The notes beneath the pieces were generated by a model, which had not been told where the DNA came from, did not search any database, and saw only the letters and a program-made list of their open reading frames with translations. 64,000 nt of DNA from Lachnospiraceae bacterium OM04-12BH (GTDB lineage: Bacteria; Bacillota; Clostridia; Lachnospirales; Lachnospiraceae), in the NCBI GenBank assembly GCA_003490145.1, contig QULQ01000013.1, positions 1-64,000 of the forward strand, written 5' to 3'. Each line of letters starts with the position of its first letter. Position 1 is the stretch's first letter. The position numbers were made by a program, and so were the translations under genes. This document shows, in pieces, positions 9,106 to 16,781 of this stretch.

Positions 9106-10935
9106 ATGCCTTCACAGTTTTTTGGATTACAGATCGCAGGCTCTGGACTTAGGGCTTCCAATGCGGCTTTGAATACAACAGCAAATAATATTTCCAATGC
9201 CCAGACCAAAGGCTACAGCAGACAGGTGGTATCACAGGAAGCAAATAATGCACTGCGTACCTTTACGACCTATGGCTGCGCCGGTGCCGGAGTTGATACG
9301 ATCGCAATTGAACGTGTGAGAGACCAGTTCTACAACGTGAAGTACTGGGATAACAACTGCAAATACGGAGAGTATCAGTCTAAGGCCTATTACTGCAAGA
9401 CCATTGAGGATTATTTCAATGATAATGGAAGTACAGGCTTTAAGAGTGTCTTTGATAAGATGAGCCAGGCACTTCAGAGTGTGGTATCCAATGCCAGCAG
9501 TGATCATTCAAAGCAGACCTTCATTTCCTCGGCCAAGGCACTGACAGATTATTTCAATACCATGTATGGAAACCTGCAGGAGCTGCAGAAGGATGTAAAC
9601 CTTGAGATCCAGCAGAATGTGGATCAGATCAATTCCATTGCGGAGAAGATCGCCACCTTAAGCAAGCAGATCAATGTCATAGAACTTTCCGGAGCAAAGG
9701 CCAATGAACTCCGGGATCAGAGAGAAAAGCTTGTTGATGACCTTTCTAAGATCGTGGATGTGGATGTTACAGAATATGACATCACAGATCCGAATAAGCC
9801 GGACAGAAAGACGGGGGGAACCCGTTATATTGTGCAGATCGCAGGAGGACAGCCACTTGTAGATGCCAATGATTACAATACCCTTTCCTATACAGCAAGA
9901 TCCACCTCCGAGAAGGTGAACCAGACGGATGTAGACGGATTGTATGAGATCCACTGGTCAAATGGCAATGAGTTCAATCTGACCAATGCAGCCATGAAGG
10001 GCAAGCTGAAGGGACTTGTAGAGCTCCGGGATGGAAATAACGGCACCAACTTTGAAGGTAAGGTAAAGTCTGTAACGGATGGCGGCACCAAGGTTACGAT
10101 CGAGGTAACAGCCAATGACCTGAAGGATATGAAGACCTGTACGCTTTCCGACACGGGCGGTCATATCAATATAGCAAATACGATCTATGATTATACATCA
10201 TGGGTATACAATAATGATGGCACTTACACCTTTACCCTGAAGGCGAGTCCCGATACCGGTCTTCCTACAGCACAGGCAGCCGGTAAGGAAGCGAAGACCT
10301 CAGAATCCATTAAATATCAGGGGATTCCCTATTATATGGCACAGATGAACACATGGATCAGGGGCTTTTCTGAGAAGGTAAATAATATTTTTACCGGTGG
10401 TGTGAACGCTTATGACGGTAAGGGATGCATCCTTTTTACAGGAAATAAGGCAACGGGAGGACAGTATACAGAGGCTGACCTTGATGCAGCTAAGGACAAC
10501 GGTCTGTATGAGCTGACGGCAGGAAACTTTACTATAAATGAAGAGCTTCTAAATGATGCAGGGCTTCTGGGCACCAGATCATGGATCTCGAATGATGAAT
10601 TTCAGGGTGTGGAGGAATGCGGACAGATCAAGGAAATGATCGAGCTTCTGACGAGCAAGGAGAAATACCAGTTCCGGAATGGTTCAGCCAGTCAGATGCT
10701 GGAGATGATCCTGTCGGATGTGGCACTGAATGCAAGCAATGCCAATACCTTTGAAAAGACTTATGAGGGACTGGAAAATACGATTGAGAACCAGAGAAGT
10801 TCGATATCCGGAGTGGATAAGGATGAAGAGGCGGTCAGCCTTGTAAAATATCAGAATTCCTTTACACTGGCATCTAAGATGATCCAGACACTGACGGAAA
10901 TTTATGACAGGCTGATTCTGGAAACTGGCGTATAA
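9106..10935 (+). CDS. Second FlgK-type hook-associated protein
   Basis: This 609-residue paralog has the same architecture as the gene before it: an N-terminal LNTTANNISNAQTKGYSRQVV signature, a shared central coiled coil ending NELRDQREKLVDDLS, and the FlgK-type C-terminus (VKYQNSFTLASKMIQTLTEIYDRL). It is about 70 residues longer than the first copy, mostly in the variable middle, and contains a block (roughly residues 310-390) absent from the first. Gene order leaves no doubt that it belongs to the flagellar operon. Two junction proteins could form a mixed junction or serve different filament types. Symbol withheld because the paralogs cannot be ranked by sequence alone. Confidence 0.93.
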   Translation: MPSQFFGLQIAGSGLRASNAALNTTANNISNAQTKGYSRQVVSQEANNALRTFTTYGCAGAGVDTIAIERVRDQFYNVKYWDNNCKYGEYQSKAYYCKTIEDYFNDNGSTGFKSVFDKMSQALQSVVSNASSDHSKQTFISSAKALTDYFNTMYGNLQELQKDVNLEIQQNVDQINSIAEKIATLSKQINVIELSGAKANELRDQREKLVDDLSKIVDVDVTEYDITDPNKPDRKTGGTRYIVQIAGGQPLVDANDYNTLSYTARSTSEKVNQTDVDGLYEIHWSNGNEFNLTNAAMKGKLKGLVELRDGNNGTNFEGKVKSVTDGGTKVTIEVTANDLKDMKTCTLSDTGGHINIANTIYDYTSWVYNNDGTYTFTLKASPDTGLPTAQAAGKEAKTSESIKYQGIPYYMAQMNTWIRGFSEKVNNIFTGGVNAYDGKGCILFTGNKATGGQYTEADLDAAKDNGLYELTAGNFTINEELLNDAGLLGTRSWISNDEFQGVEECGQIKEMIELLTSKEKYQFRNGSASQMLEMILSDVALNASNANTFEKTYEGLENTIENQRSSISGVDKDEEAVSLVKYQNSFTLASKMIQTLTEIYDRLILETGV

Positions 10936-10964
10936 AGCCAGACCATAAAGAGGAGAACATAGTT

Positions 10965-12524
10965 ATGAGAATAACAAACAGGATCATGGAAAATAATTCC
11001 CTGTACAATATCAATAACAATAAGATCTTACAGGATAAGCTCAGTACACAGATGTCTACGACCAAGAAGCTGACAAGACCATCGGACGATCCGGTGACAG
11101 CGATCCGTGCACTGCGGCTTCGTACCAGTGTATCCGAACTGACACAGTACTATGAAAAAAATGCACCGGATGCAGACAGCTGGCTGTCTATTACAGAGGG
11201 CGCACTCAGCACAAATGCCGAGGTTCTGACAGATCTGGTCAAGAAGGCAGGCAAGGCAGCCAATAAGGAAAAGAGAGTGGAAGACCTGAATATCCTTCTG
11301 CAGGAAATGAAGACACTCCGGAATGAGTATTATTCTACAGGCAATGTAGACTTTGCAGGCAGATATGTATTTACAGGCTACCGTACCAATACCACGCTGA
11401 CCTTTACAGAGGAGGATGCGGCAAAGGGTGATTCCTACAATATGACAGAGCCGGTGAAGCTGAAGGATTTTGATACCACCAGTTATACAGATATGAGTAC
11501 GCTTGCCGGGCTGACGAAGAGCAATTACAACGATGCCAAATATGTTAAGGTAACAGAGCAGGATGTAACAAACAGCACCATCCACAGGATACGCCTTTCC
11601 TATGACAAGCTGAGTGCAGCCGATATTAAGATCGGAACTGCTACGGTTGATGCAGGTGGGAATGAAGTTTTTAAGGATATTCAGGGTATTGCTTCTGCAG
11701 ACATTAAGACAGCGGCATCGGCAGAAGCCGGCTATCAGCAGATTGCAGCAGCAAATAAAGCAGGAACTGCAGCCATGGCCTACATTCCGGAGACGGGAGA
11801 GCTGTTATTCAGTGATAAGGCCTATGAAACCCTGAGCAAAGCGGTGAAGGATGATACCGAGATTTCCATTAATTATACAAAGAGCGAATGGGAAAAGGGT
11901 GATTTAAGACCTGAGCATTATTTCAGAAGCACTGTTACGAAGGCAGATGGTACAAAGACCAAGTTTAATTTTGAGGCAGATGTGAACGATCAGGTGATAG
12001 AGTATGATGTGGGATATAACCAGACGATACGTGTCAATACCATGGCAAACGAAGCCTTTTCCCATGGCCTTAATAGAGATATCGAGGATCTTGAGAGAGC
12101 ACTTTCTTCCCTGCAGGAGATTAGTGCAACCATGACGGATCTGAGCAGGCTGAAGAAGGAACTGACAGAGGGGACTGCCGACTATGAAAAGGTAGAGAAG
12201 CAGCTTGATGCAGCAACCAAGGCTTACAATTACGCCAGAGAAAACATTCATACAAAATTTGAAAATTCCATTACCAGTATGCAGGGATATCTGGACGACA
12301 CCAATATTGCGGTTACAGATAATGGCACAAGAAGCAGCAGACTTGCCCTGATCAGCGACAGACTGATGGATCAGAAGACTACGTTTAAGACTCTGCAGTC
12401 TGAAAATGAGGATGCAGATATTGCGGAAGTGACCGTGGAACTCACCAGCTCCAAGCTGACGTATGAAGCGGCATTGATGGCAACAGGAAAGATATTACAG
12501 ACATCACTGATGAATTATATTTAA
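10965..12524 (+). CDS. flgL: Flagellar hook-associated protein 3 (FlgL)
   Basis: This 519-residue protein is FlgL, the second junction protein, which contacts flagellin. The N-terminus (MRITNRIMENNSLYNINNN, then LTRPSDDPVTAIRALRLR) is the flagellin/FlgL D0-D1 signature, and the C-terminus (AEVTVELTSSKLTYEAALMATGKIL) is the flagellin-like closing helix. It is longer than the 300 residues of many FlgL proteins because of an inserted central domain of about 200 residues. The ATG at 10965 is preceded by GAGGAG. It follows the second flgK after 29 bases and is followed by fliW. Confidence 0.94.
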   Translation: MRITNRIMENNSLYNINNNKILQDKLSTQMSTTKKLTRPSDDPVTAIRALRLRTSVSELTQYYEKNAPDADSWLSITEGALSTNAEVLTDLVKKAGKAANKEKRVEDLNILLQEMKTLRNEYYSTGNVDFAGRYVFTGYRTNTTLTFTEEDAAKGDSYNMTEPVKLKDFDTTSYTDMSTLAGLTKSNYNDAKYVKVTEQDVTNSTIHRIRLSYDKLSAADIKIGTATVDAGGNEVFKDIQGIASADIKTAASAEAGYQQIAAANKAGTAAMAYIPETGELLFSDKAYETLSKAVKDDTEISINYTKSEWEKGDLRPEHYFRSTVTKADGTKTKFNFEADVNDQVIEYDVGYNQTIRVNTMANEAFSHGLNRDIEDLERALSSLQEISATMTDLSRLKKELTEGTADYEKVEKQLDAATKAYNYARENIHTKFENSITSMQGYLDDTNIAVTDNGTRSSRLALISDRLMDQKTTFKTLQSENEDADIAEVTVELTSSKLTYEAALMATGKILQTSLMNYI

Positions 12525-12555
12525 AACGTACCGGAGAGTACAGATAGGAGCAGCG

Positions 12556-13014
12556 ATGAAGATCAAAACGAAGGTATTTGGAGAGGTAACGATTGACGAT
12601 GATAAGGCGATCCATTTTCCCGCGGGAATTATCGGTTTCCCTGATATGACAGAATTTGCCCTGATCCATGATGAGGAAAAGGGAGCAGGATCGATCCACT
12701 GGCTGCAGTCCCTGCAGGAGCCTGCTTTTGCCATGCCGGTCATGGATCCGCTGATCGTTAAACCGGATTACAATCCGGAAATAGAAGATGAACTGCTTTC
12801 CCAGATCGGAAAGCTGGATCCGGAAGAGATTCTGGTGCTCGTTACGGTAACAGTGCCTTCGGATCTGACGAAGATGAGCGTTAACTTACGAGGACCGATC
12901 ATTATTAATGCGGCAGAAAAGAAAGCGTGCCAGGTGATTGTGGAAGGCGAAGCTTATGCAGTCAAATACCCTATTTATGATATCCTGAATGCGGAAAAGA
13001 AAGCAGGTGAATAG
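12556..13014 (+). CDS. fliW: Flagellar assembly factor FliW
   Basis: This 152-residue protein is FliW, which binds flagellin and, when flagellin has been exported, binds and inhibits CsrA. The opening (IKTKVFGEVTIDDDKAIHFP and AGIIGFP) and the VTVPSDLTKMSVNLRGPIIIN block are typical. Its TAG stop (13012-13014) directly abuts the csrA ATG with no spacer, so the two partners are probably translationally coupled. Cytoplasmic. Confidence 0.96.
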   Translation: MKIKTKVFGEVTIDDDKAIHFPAGIIGFPDMTEFALIHDEEKGAGSIHWLQSLQEPAFAMPVMDPLIVKPDYNPEIEDELLSQIGKLDPEEILVLVTVTVPSDLTKMSVNLRGPIIINAAEKKACQVIVEGEAYAVKYPIYDILNAEKKAGE

Positions 13015-13233
13015 ATGTTAGCTTTATCCAGAAAAAAGAACGAGGCATTGATCGTCAACAATAATATTGAAATTACTGTACTGGAGATCAAGGGAGAACA
13101 GGTAAAGCTTGGCATCAGTGCACCGAAGGAAGTGCCGGTTTACCGGAAAGAGGTCTATGTGCAGATCCAGGAGGCAAATCAGGAGGCTGTCAGTATGGAA
13201 GGGCTTTCTGCACTGCAAAATCTGCTTAGCTGA
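13015..13233 (+). CDS. csrA: Carbon storage regulator CsrA
   Basis: This 72-residue protein is CsrA, an RNA-binding dimer that blocks translation of flagellin mRNA in Gram-positive flagellates. The start (MLALSRKKNEALIVNNNIEITVLEI) and the VKLGISAPKEVPVYRKEVY strand/helix are conserved. The C-terminal extension matches the longer Firmicutes type, which carries the FliW contact surface. An AGGTGA within the end of fliW serves as ribosome binding site. Five bases after its stop, a SigD promoter for flaG begins. Confidence 0.97.
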   Translation: MLALSRKKNEALIVNNNIEITVLEIKGEQVKLGISAPKEVPVYRKEVYVQIQEANQEAVSMEGLSALQNLLS

Positions 13234-13237
13234 CCCT

Positions 13238-13264
13238 TAATTTTTTTGATATTTATTCCGATAT
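13238..13264 (+). promoter_or_regulatory. SigD (sigma-28) promoter of flaG-fliD-fliS
   Basis: TAAT at 13238-13241, 15 bases, then TCCGATAT at 13257-13264 form a SigD-type promoter with the same extended -10 as the flgM promoter. It begins directly after csrA and would make the cap/chaperone genes a second SigD transcription unit. Confidence 0.83.
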
Positions 13265-13330
13265 AAATAAAAGATAACAGAAGAAATCAGTTTAAATGGA
13301 ATTGTTTACTATCACACGGAGGTGATTATC

Positions 13331-13762
13331 ATGGCAATTGAAGCATTAAACAGTGCCGTCAGCTATCAGGCACAGACGACCAGACAGGCGAAGCCTGTAC
13401 AGAAGACAGTTGTAGAGGACACGGAGGTTACTACTACACAGGGGAAGGCTGTGAGCGGTGATATTGCAGCGGGAACCAGGGTAGGGGAGACAGAGAGGCA
13501 GGACAGCCAGAGCGGACAGAATGGCTCCCAGAATCAGCAGCCCAGTAATGAACAGTTGAAGAAGGCGGTAGAGCAGCTGAATAAGAGTATGCCGCATTCA
13601 GAGGCAATCTTCGGATTCCATGAGGAAACAAACAGAGTGACCATCAAGATCATAGATAAGGATACCAAGGAAGTGATTAAGGAGCTTCCTCCCGAAAAGA
13701 CTCTTGACATGATCGCCAAGGTATGGGAGCTTGCTGGAATCTTAGTGGATGAGAAGAGATAG
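13331..13762 (+). CDS. flaG: FlaG family flagellar protein
   Basis: This 143-residue protein matches FlaG, a small protein tied to filament length. The C-terminal 65 residues carry the conserved part (FGFHEETNRVTIKIIDKDT, then VIKELPPEKTLDMIAKVWELAGILVD); the N-terminal half is Gln/Ser/Thr-rich and probably disordered. I chose ATG 13331, eight bases after GGAGG, over an in-frame GTG at 13322 within the ribosome binding site. It is followed by fliD after 11 bases, the usual arrangement. Confidence 0.92.
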   Translation: MAIEALNSAVSYQAQTTRQAKPVQKTVVEDTEVTTTQGKAVSGDIAAGTRVGETERQDSQSGQNGSQNQQPSNEQLKKAVEQLNKSMPHSEAIFGFHEETNRVTIKIIDKDTKEVIKELPPEKTLDMIAKVWELAGILVDEKR

Positions 13763-13773
13763 GAGAATATGAT

Positions 13774-15318
13774 ATGTCAATGAGAATGACCGGTATGTTT
13801 TCCGGTATGGATACGGAAAGCATCATTCAGGAGCTGGTCAGTGCCAAACGGACAAAAGTAGATACACAGAAAAAGGCACAGACCAAGCTTGAGTGGAAGC
13901 AGGATGCCTGGAAGGATCTGAATACTAAGCTGAAGAATCTTCAGTCCAAATATATCGCAAATATGCGTTTTTCTGATGCATACAGCAAAAAAACGACCAA
14001 GGTTTCCAACAGCAGCGCAGTCAGTGTGATCACAGGTGAAGGTGCTGTGAATGGAGTGCAGACCCTGGAAGTTGCAAGGCTTGCCAAAACTGCTTACCTG
14101 ACAGGTGGTAAGATTCAGAGTAGTAAGGAGGTAACGGCGCTTACGACTCTTGGAGACCTGGATGCAGCACTGGGAGATGATTTTTCCGGTACGATTACAG
14201 TTGGAGCCGGAGATAAGCAGAAAACACTTAATATTGATAAGAATACCAGTATCTCAACGGTGCTGAATACTATGAAGGAAGCGGGTTTAAATGCCAGCTA
14301 TGATGCCGGACAGAAGAGGTTCTTTGTCAGCGCTAAAACATCAGGTGAGGATGGTAACTTCAGTATCACAAGTGGTGATACAAGCGGACAGAAGGCACTT
14401 AAGATGCTTGGCATCTCCTATGATGCGAGTGCAGAGTCTACCGGTAAAAGTGATGATGAGGCTGCAGCGCATTATACCAAGGGACAGGATGCGGAGATTT
14501 ATCTGAATGGTGCCAAATTTACCGACAGCACCAATGTATTTGAGATCAACGGGCTGACCTTTACTGCACTTTCTGCAACAGCACCGGGAGAGACAGTTAC
14601 TGTGACCACAGAGCAGGATACTGATGGTATCTATGACATGGTCAAGAATTTCCTGAAGGAATATAACAGTGTGATCAACGAAATGGATAAGCTGTACAAT
14701 GCAGATTCCGCCAAGGGCTATGAGCCGCTGACGGATGATGAGAAGGAGTCCTTGTCCGATTCTGAGGTTGAGAAATATGAAAAGAAGATCAAGGATGCCC
14801 TGCTCCGGAGAGATGACAATCTTTCCACAGTAAATTCTGCTCTGCAGCAGATCATGTCAGGCGGCGTTGAGGTTGGCGGCAAGACCATGTATCTGAGTGA
14901 TTTTGGCATCGATACCCTCGGCTATTTTACAGCAGCTGAGAATGAGAAGCATGCTTATCATATCGATGGAGACTCAGATGATGCCAGTACCGCTGGCAAT
15001 GCTGACAAGCTGAAAACCATGATCTCCAATGATCCGGACACGGTTATTTCCTTCTTTACGTCACTGTCCCAGAAGCTGTATGGCAAGATGACAGACCTTT
15101 CCAAGTCAGTAGACGGCTACAGAACCTTTGGTAATTTCTATGATGACAAGAAAATGAAGTCGGATTACGAGGATTACACAAGCAAGATCAAGGAGCTGGA
15201 GAAGAAGCTTCAGGATTATGAGGATAAATGGTACTCCAAATTCAGCAAGATGGAGACCGCGCTGGCCAAGATGCAGTCAAATTCCAGCGCAGTAACAGGA
15301 TTATTAGGAGGCTCATGA
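13774..15318 (+). CDS. fliD: Flagellar cap protein FliD (HAP2)
   Basis: This 514-residue protein is FliD, the cap under which flagellin folds at the filament tip. The N-terminus (TGMFSGMDTESIIQELVSAKRTK) is the FliD_N signature and the C-terminus has a long coiled coil (DYTSKIKELEKKLQDYEDKWY). AGGAG overlapping the flaG stop serves as ribosome binding site. fliS starts one base after its stop codon. A divergent FliD-like gene lies 1.5 kb downstream on the other strand. Confidence 0.97.
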   Translation: MSMRMTGMFSGMDTESIIQELVSAKRTKVDTQKKAQTKLEWKQDAWKDLNTKLKNLQSKYIANMRFSDAYSKKTTKVSNSSAVSVITGEGAVNGVQTLEVARLAKTAYLTGGKIQSSKEVTALTTLGDLDAALGDDFSGTITVGAGDKQKTLNIDKNTSISTVLNTMKEAGLNASYDAGQKRFFVSAKTSGEDGNFSITSGDTSGQKALKMLGISYDASAESTGKSDDEAAAHYTKGQDAEIYLNGAKFTDSTNVFEINGLTFTALSATAPGETVTVTTEQDTDGIYDMVKNFLKEYNSVINEMDKLYNADSAKGYEPLTDDEKESLSDSEVEKYEKKIKDALLRRDDNLSTVNSALQQIMSGGVEVGGKTMYLSDFGIDTLGYFTAAENEKHAYHIDGDSDDASTAGNADKLKTMISNDPDTVISFFTSLSQKLYGKMTDLSKSVDGYRTFGNFYDDKKMKSDYEDYTSKIKELEKKLQDYEDKWYSKFSKMETALAKMQSNSSAVTGLLGGS

Positions 15319-15319
15319 C

Positions 15320-15706
15320 ATGGCGTTACCAAATGCGTATGCCCAGTATAACAATAGCAAGGTGCTGACAGCGTCACCGGCAGAGCTGACACTGATGCTC
15401 TATGAGGGAGCGATCAAATTCTGTAATGTGGCGATCGATGCTGTAGAGCGTAAGGATATAGCAAAGGCACATACTAATATTGTCAAGGTAGAGAATATTA
15501 TCGATTATCTCCGGAAGACATTGGATATGAAGTATCCGGTAGCACAGGATTTTGAAAGGATGTATGTCTATCTGGATCAGAGACTTGTAGAGGCAAATGT
15601 AAAGAAGGATGTGGAGATCCTTGAAGAGATCCGTGATCACCTGCATGCCATCCGGGATAACTGGAAGGAAGTTATGCGGGTTAATAGAGAGAAAGGAAGA
15701 GTATGA
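15320..15706 (+). CDS. fliS: Flagellar export chaperone FliS
   Basis: This 128-residue helical protein is FliS, which binds the flagellin C-terminus and prevents premature polymerisation in the cytoplasm. The opening (NAYAQYNNSKVLTASPAELTLMLYEGAIKF) is diagnostic. It starts one base after fliD ends, with AGGAGG in the fliD coding end, and its stop overlaps the next gene by four bases (ATGA), so translation is coupled through the cluster. Confidence 0.97.
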   Translation: MALPNAYAQYNNSKVLTASPAELTLMLYEGAIKFCNVAIDAVERKDIAKAHTNIVKVENIIDYLRKTLDMKYPVAQDFERMYVYLDQRLVEANVKKDVEILEEIRDHLHAIRDNWKEVMRVNREKGRV

Positions 15707-16179
15707 TCGATAATTACCTGGGGATACTGGAAGATAGTCTGCATAAGAAGCTTGACGTACTGGAGGAGATCACAGCTTACAATAAACAGCAGGAAGAGCT
15801 TCTGAAAAAGGACACAGTATCCATGGAAGAACTGGACACCAATATGGAACAGAAGGATGTTTTGATACAGAAGCTGACAGAGCTGGATGAAGGCTTTGAA
15901 ACACTGTATGAAAGAATCCGGGAGCAGCTGCTTACAAATAAGGATGCTTATAAGGATCAGATCAGAAGGATTCAGGGACTGATTTCCAAGGTGACAGAAA
16001 AAGGAGTTTCCATTAAAGCCCAGGAGACCAGAAATAAAAAGCTGGTGGAGGATTACTTTATAAGAGAACGGAGAGAGCTCCAGAAGGGAAGGAATGCTTC
16101 CCGGACAGCATATGGATATTATAAGAACATGAGTGGCAACAATGTAATACCACCGCAGTTCATGGATCAGAAAAAATAA
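15703..16179 (+). CDS. FliT/FlgN-like flagellar chaperone candidate
   Basis: This 158-residue, almost entirely helical, highly charged protein starts inside the fliS stop codon (ATGA overlap). Its size, heptad-rich sequence and position after fliS are those of FliT, the FliD chaperone, or of a second FlgN-like chaperone. The N-terminal pattern (LEDSLHKKLDVLEEITAYNKQQEELL, then DVLIQKLTELDEGFETLYERI) resembles FlgN-superfamily proteins. No catalytic motif is present. The functional call is mostly by context. A terminator-like hairpin follows. Confidence 0.7.
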   Translation: MIDNYLGILEDSLHKKLDVLEEITAYNKQQEELLKKDTVSMEELDTNMEQKDVLIQKLTELDEGFETLYERIREQLLTNKDAYKDQIRRIQGLISKVTEKGVSIKAQETRNKKLVEDYFIRERRELQKGRNASRTAYGYYKNMSGNNVIPPQFMDQKK

Positions 16180-16208
16180 ATTTGAGCCAAATACACAATA
16201 AATAAAAC

Positions 16209-16240
16209 AGAAGGAATAGGCTTTGCCTGTTCCTTCTTGC
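16209..16240 (+). terminator. Terminator-like hairpin at end of flagellar cluster
   Basis: AGAAGGAATAGGC (16209-16221) pairs with GCCTGTTCCTTCT (16225-16237) with one mismatch. The T-run is weak, so read-through is possible. Confidence 0.6.
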
Positions 16241-16309
16241 ATTATGGGGCTTTTAACCGGATTTTTCGGTACTTTGGTAACAGTTTATAAAAAATTAAGT
16301 ATTTTATCA

Positions 16310-16338
16310 GTGACGAAATATCGAGAATGTGATATACT
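16310..16338 (+). promoter_or_regulatory. Possible SigA promoter of the small HTH gene
   Basis: GTGACG (16310-16315), 17 bases, TATACT (16333-16338), 58 bases before the ATG at 16397. The -35 is imperfect. Confidence 0.5.
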
Positions 16339-16396
16339 TGCATGAAGAACAAAGATATATGAATTATAAACAGGAAACGCTAATGGAGGTTTGAAA

Positions 16397-16732
16397 ATGA
16401 CCAAAGCAGAAATTTTAAAGGCCGAAATTTTAAAGCAATACAAGAGTGTCAGACAGTTTGCCCTTGAAATGGGAATTCCTTACAGTACTCTTGTGACTGC
16501 CCTTGACAGAGGAATTGAGGGCATGGCATATGGAACGGTGATCCGTATGTGCGACAAGCTGAGTCTGAATCCGGTTGACTTTTCTTCTCTTGAAAAGGGA
16601 GAGTCATTGGGAGAGAGGATTCTTGAAAACAGAGTTATGCAGTATTATGTGCTTCTGAACAAGAAGGGACGTAAGAAGATCCTTGAAATGATGGAAGACT
16701 ATTCACAGCTTGATAAGTATAAGGAACAGTAA
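16397..16732 (+). CDS. Small XRE-like helix-turn-helix protein
   Basis: This 111-residue protein has an N-terminal helix-turn-helix of the XRE/Cro type: YKSVRQFALEMGIPYSTLVTALDRG, then VIRMCDKLSLNPVDFSSL, which matches the usual recognition-helix and 'few spaced helices' pattern. The C-terminal third (VMQYYVLLNKKGRKKILEMMEDY) matches the tail of many short Lachnospiraceae regulators. The ATG at 16397 has GGAGGT six bases upstream. The N-terminus carries a short internal duplication (KAEILKAEILK). Target unknown; its position between two flagellar groups is suggestive only. Confidence 0.8.
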   Translation: MTKAEILKAEILKQYKSVRQFALEMGIPYSTLVTALDRGIEGMAYGTVIRMCDKLSLNPVDFSSLEKGESLGERILENRVMQYYVLLNKKGRKKILEMMEDYSQLDKYKEQ

Positions 16733-16737
16733 GAGTT

Positions 16738-16781
16738 AAAAAACCTCACTTACCGGTATGGACTGGGAAGTGAGGTTTTTT
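16738..16781. terminator. Bidirectional terminator between HTH gene and FliD-like gene
   Basis: A perfect 14-bp inverted repeat (16738-16751 with 16768-16781) has A-run and T-run at the two ends, serving both convergent genes. The last bases overlap the stop codon of the minus-strand gene. Confidence 0.92.
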
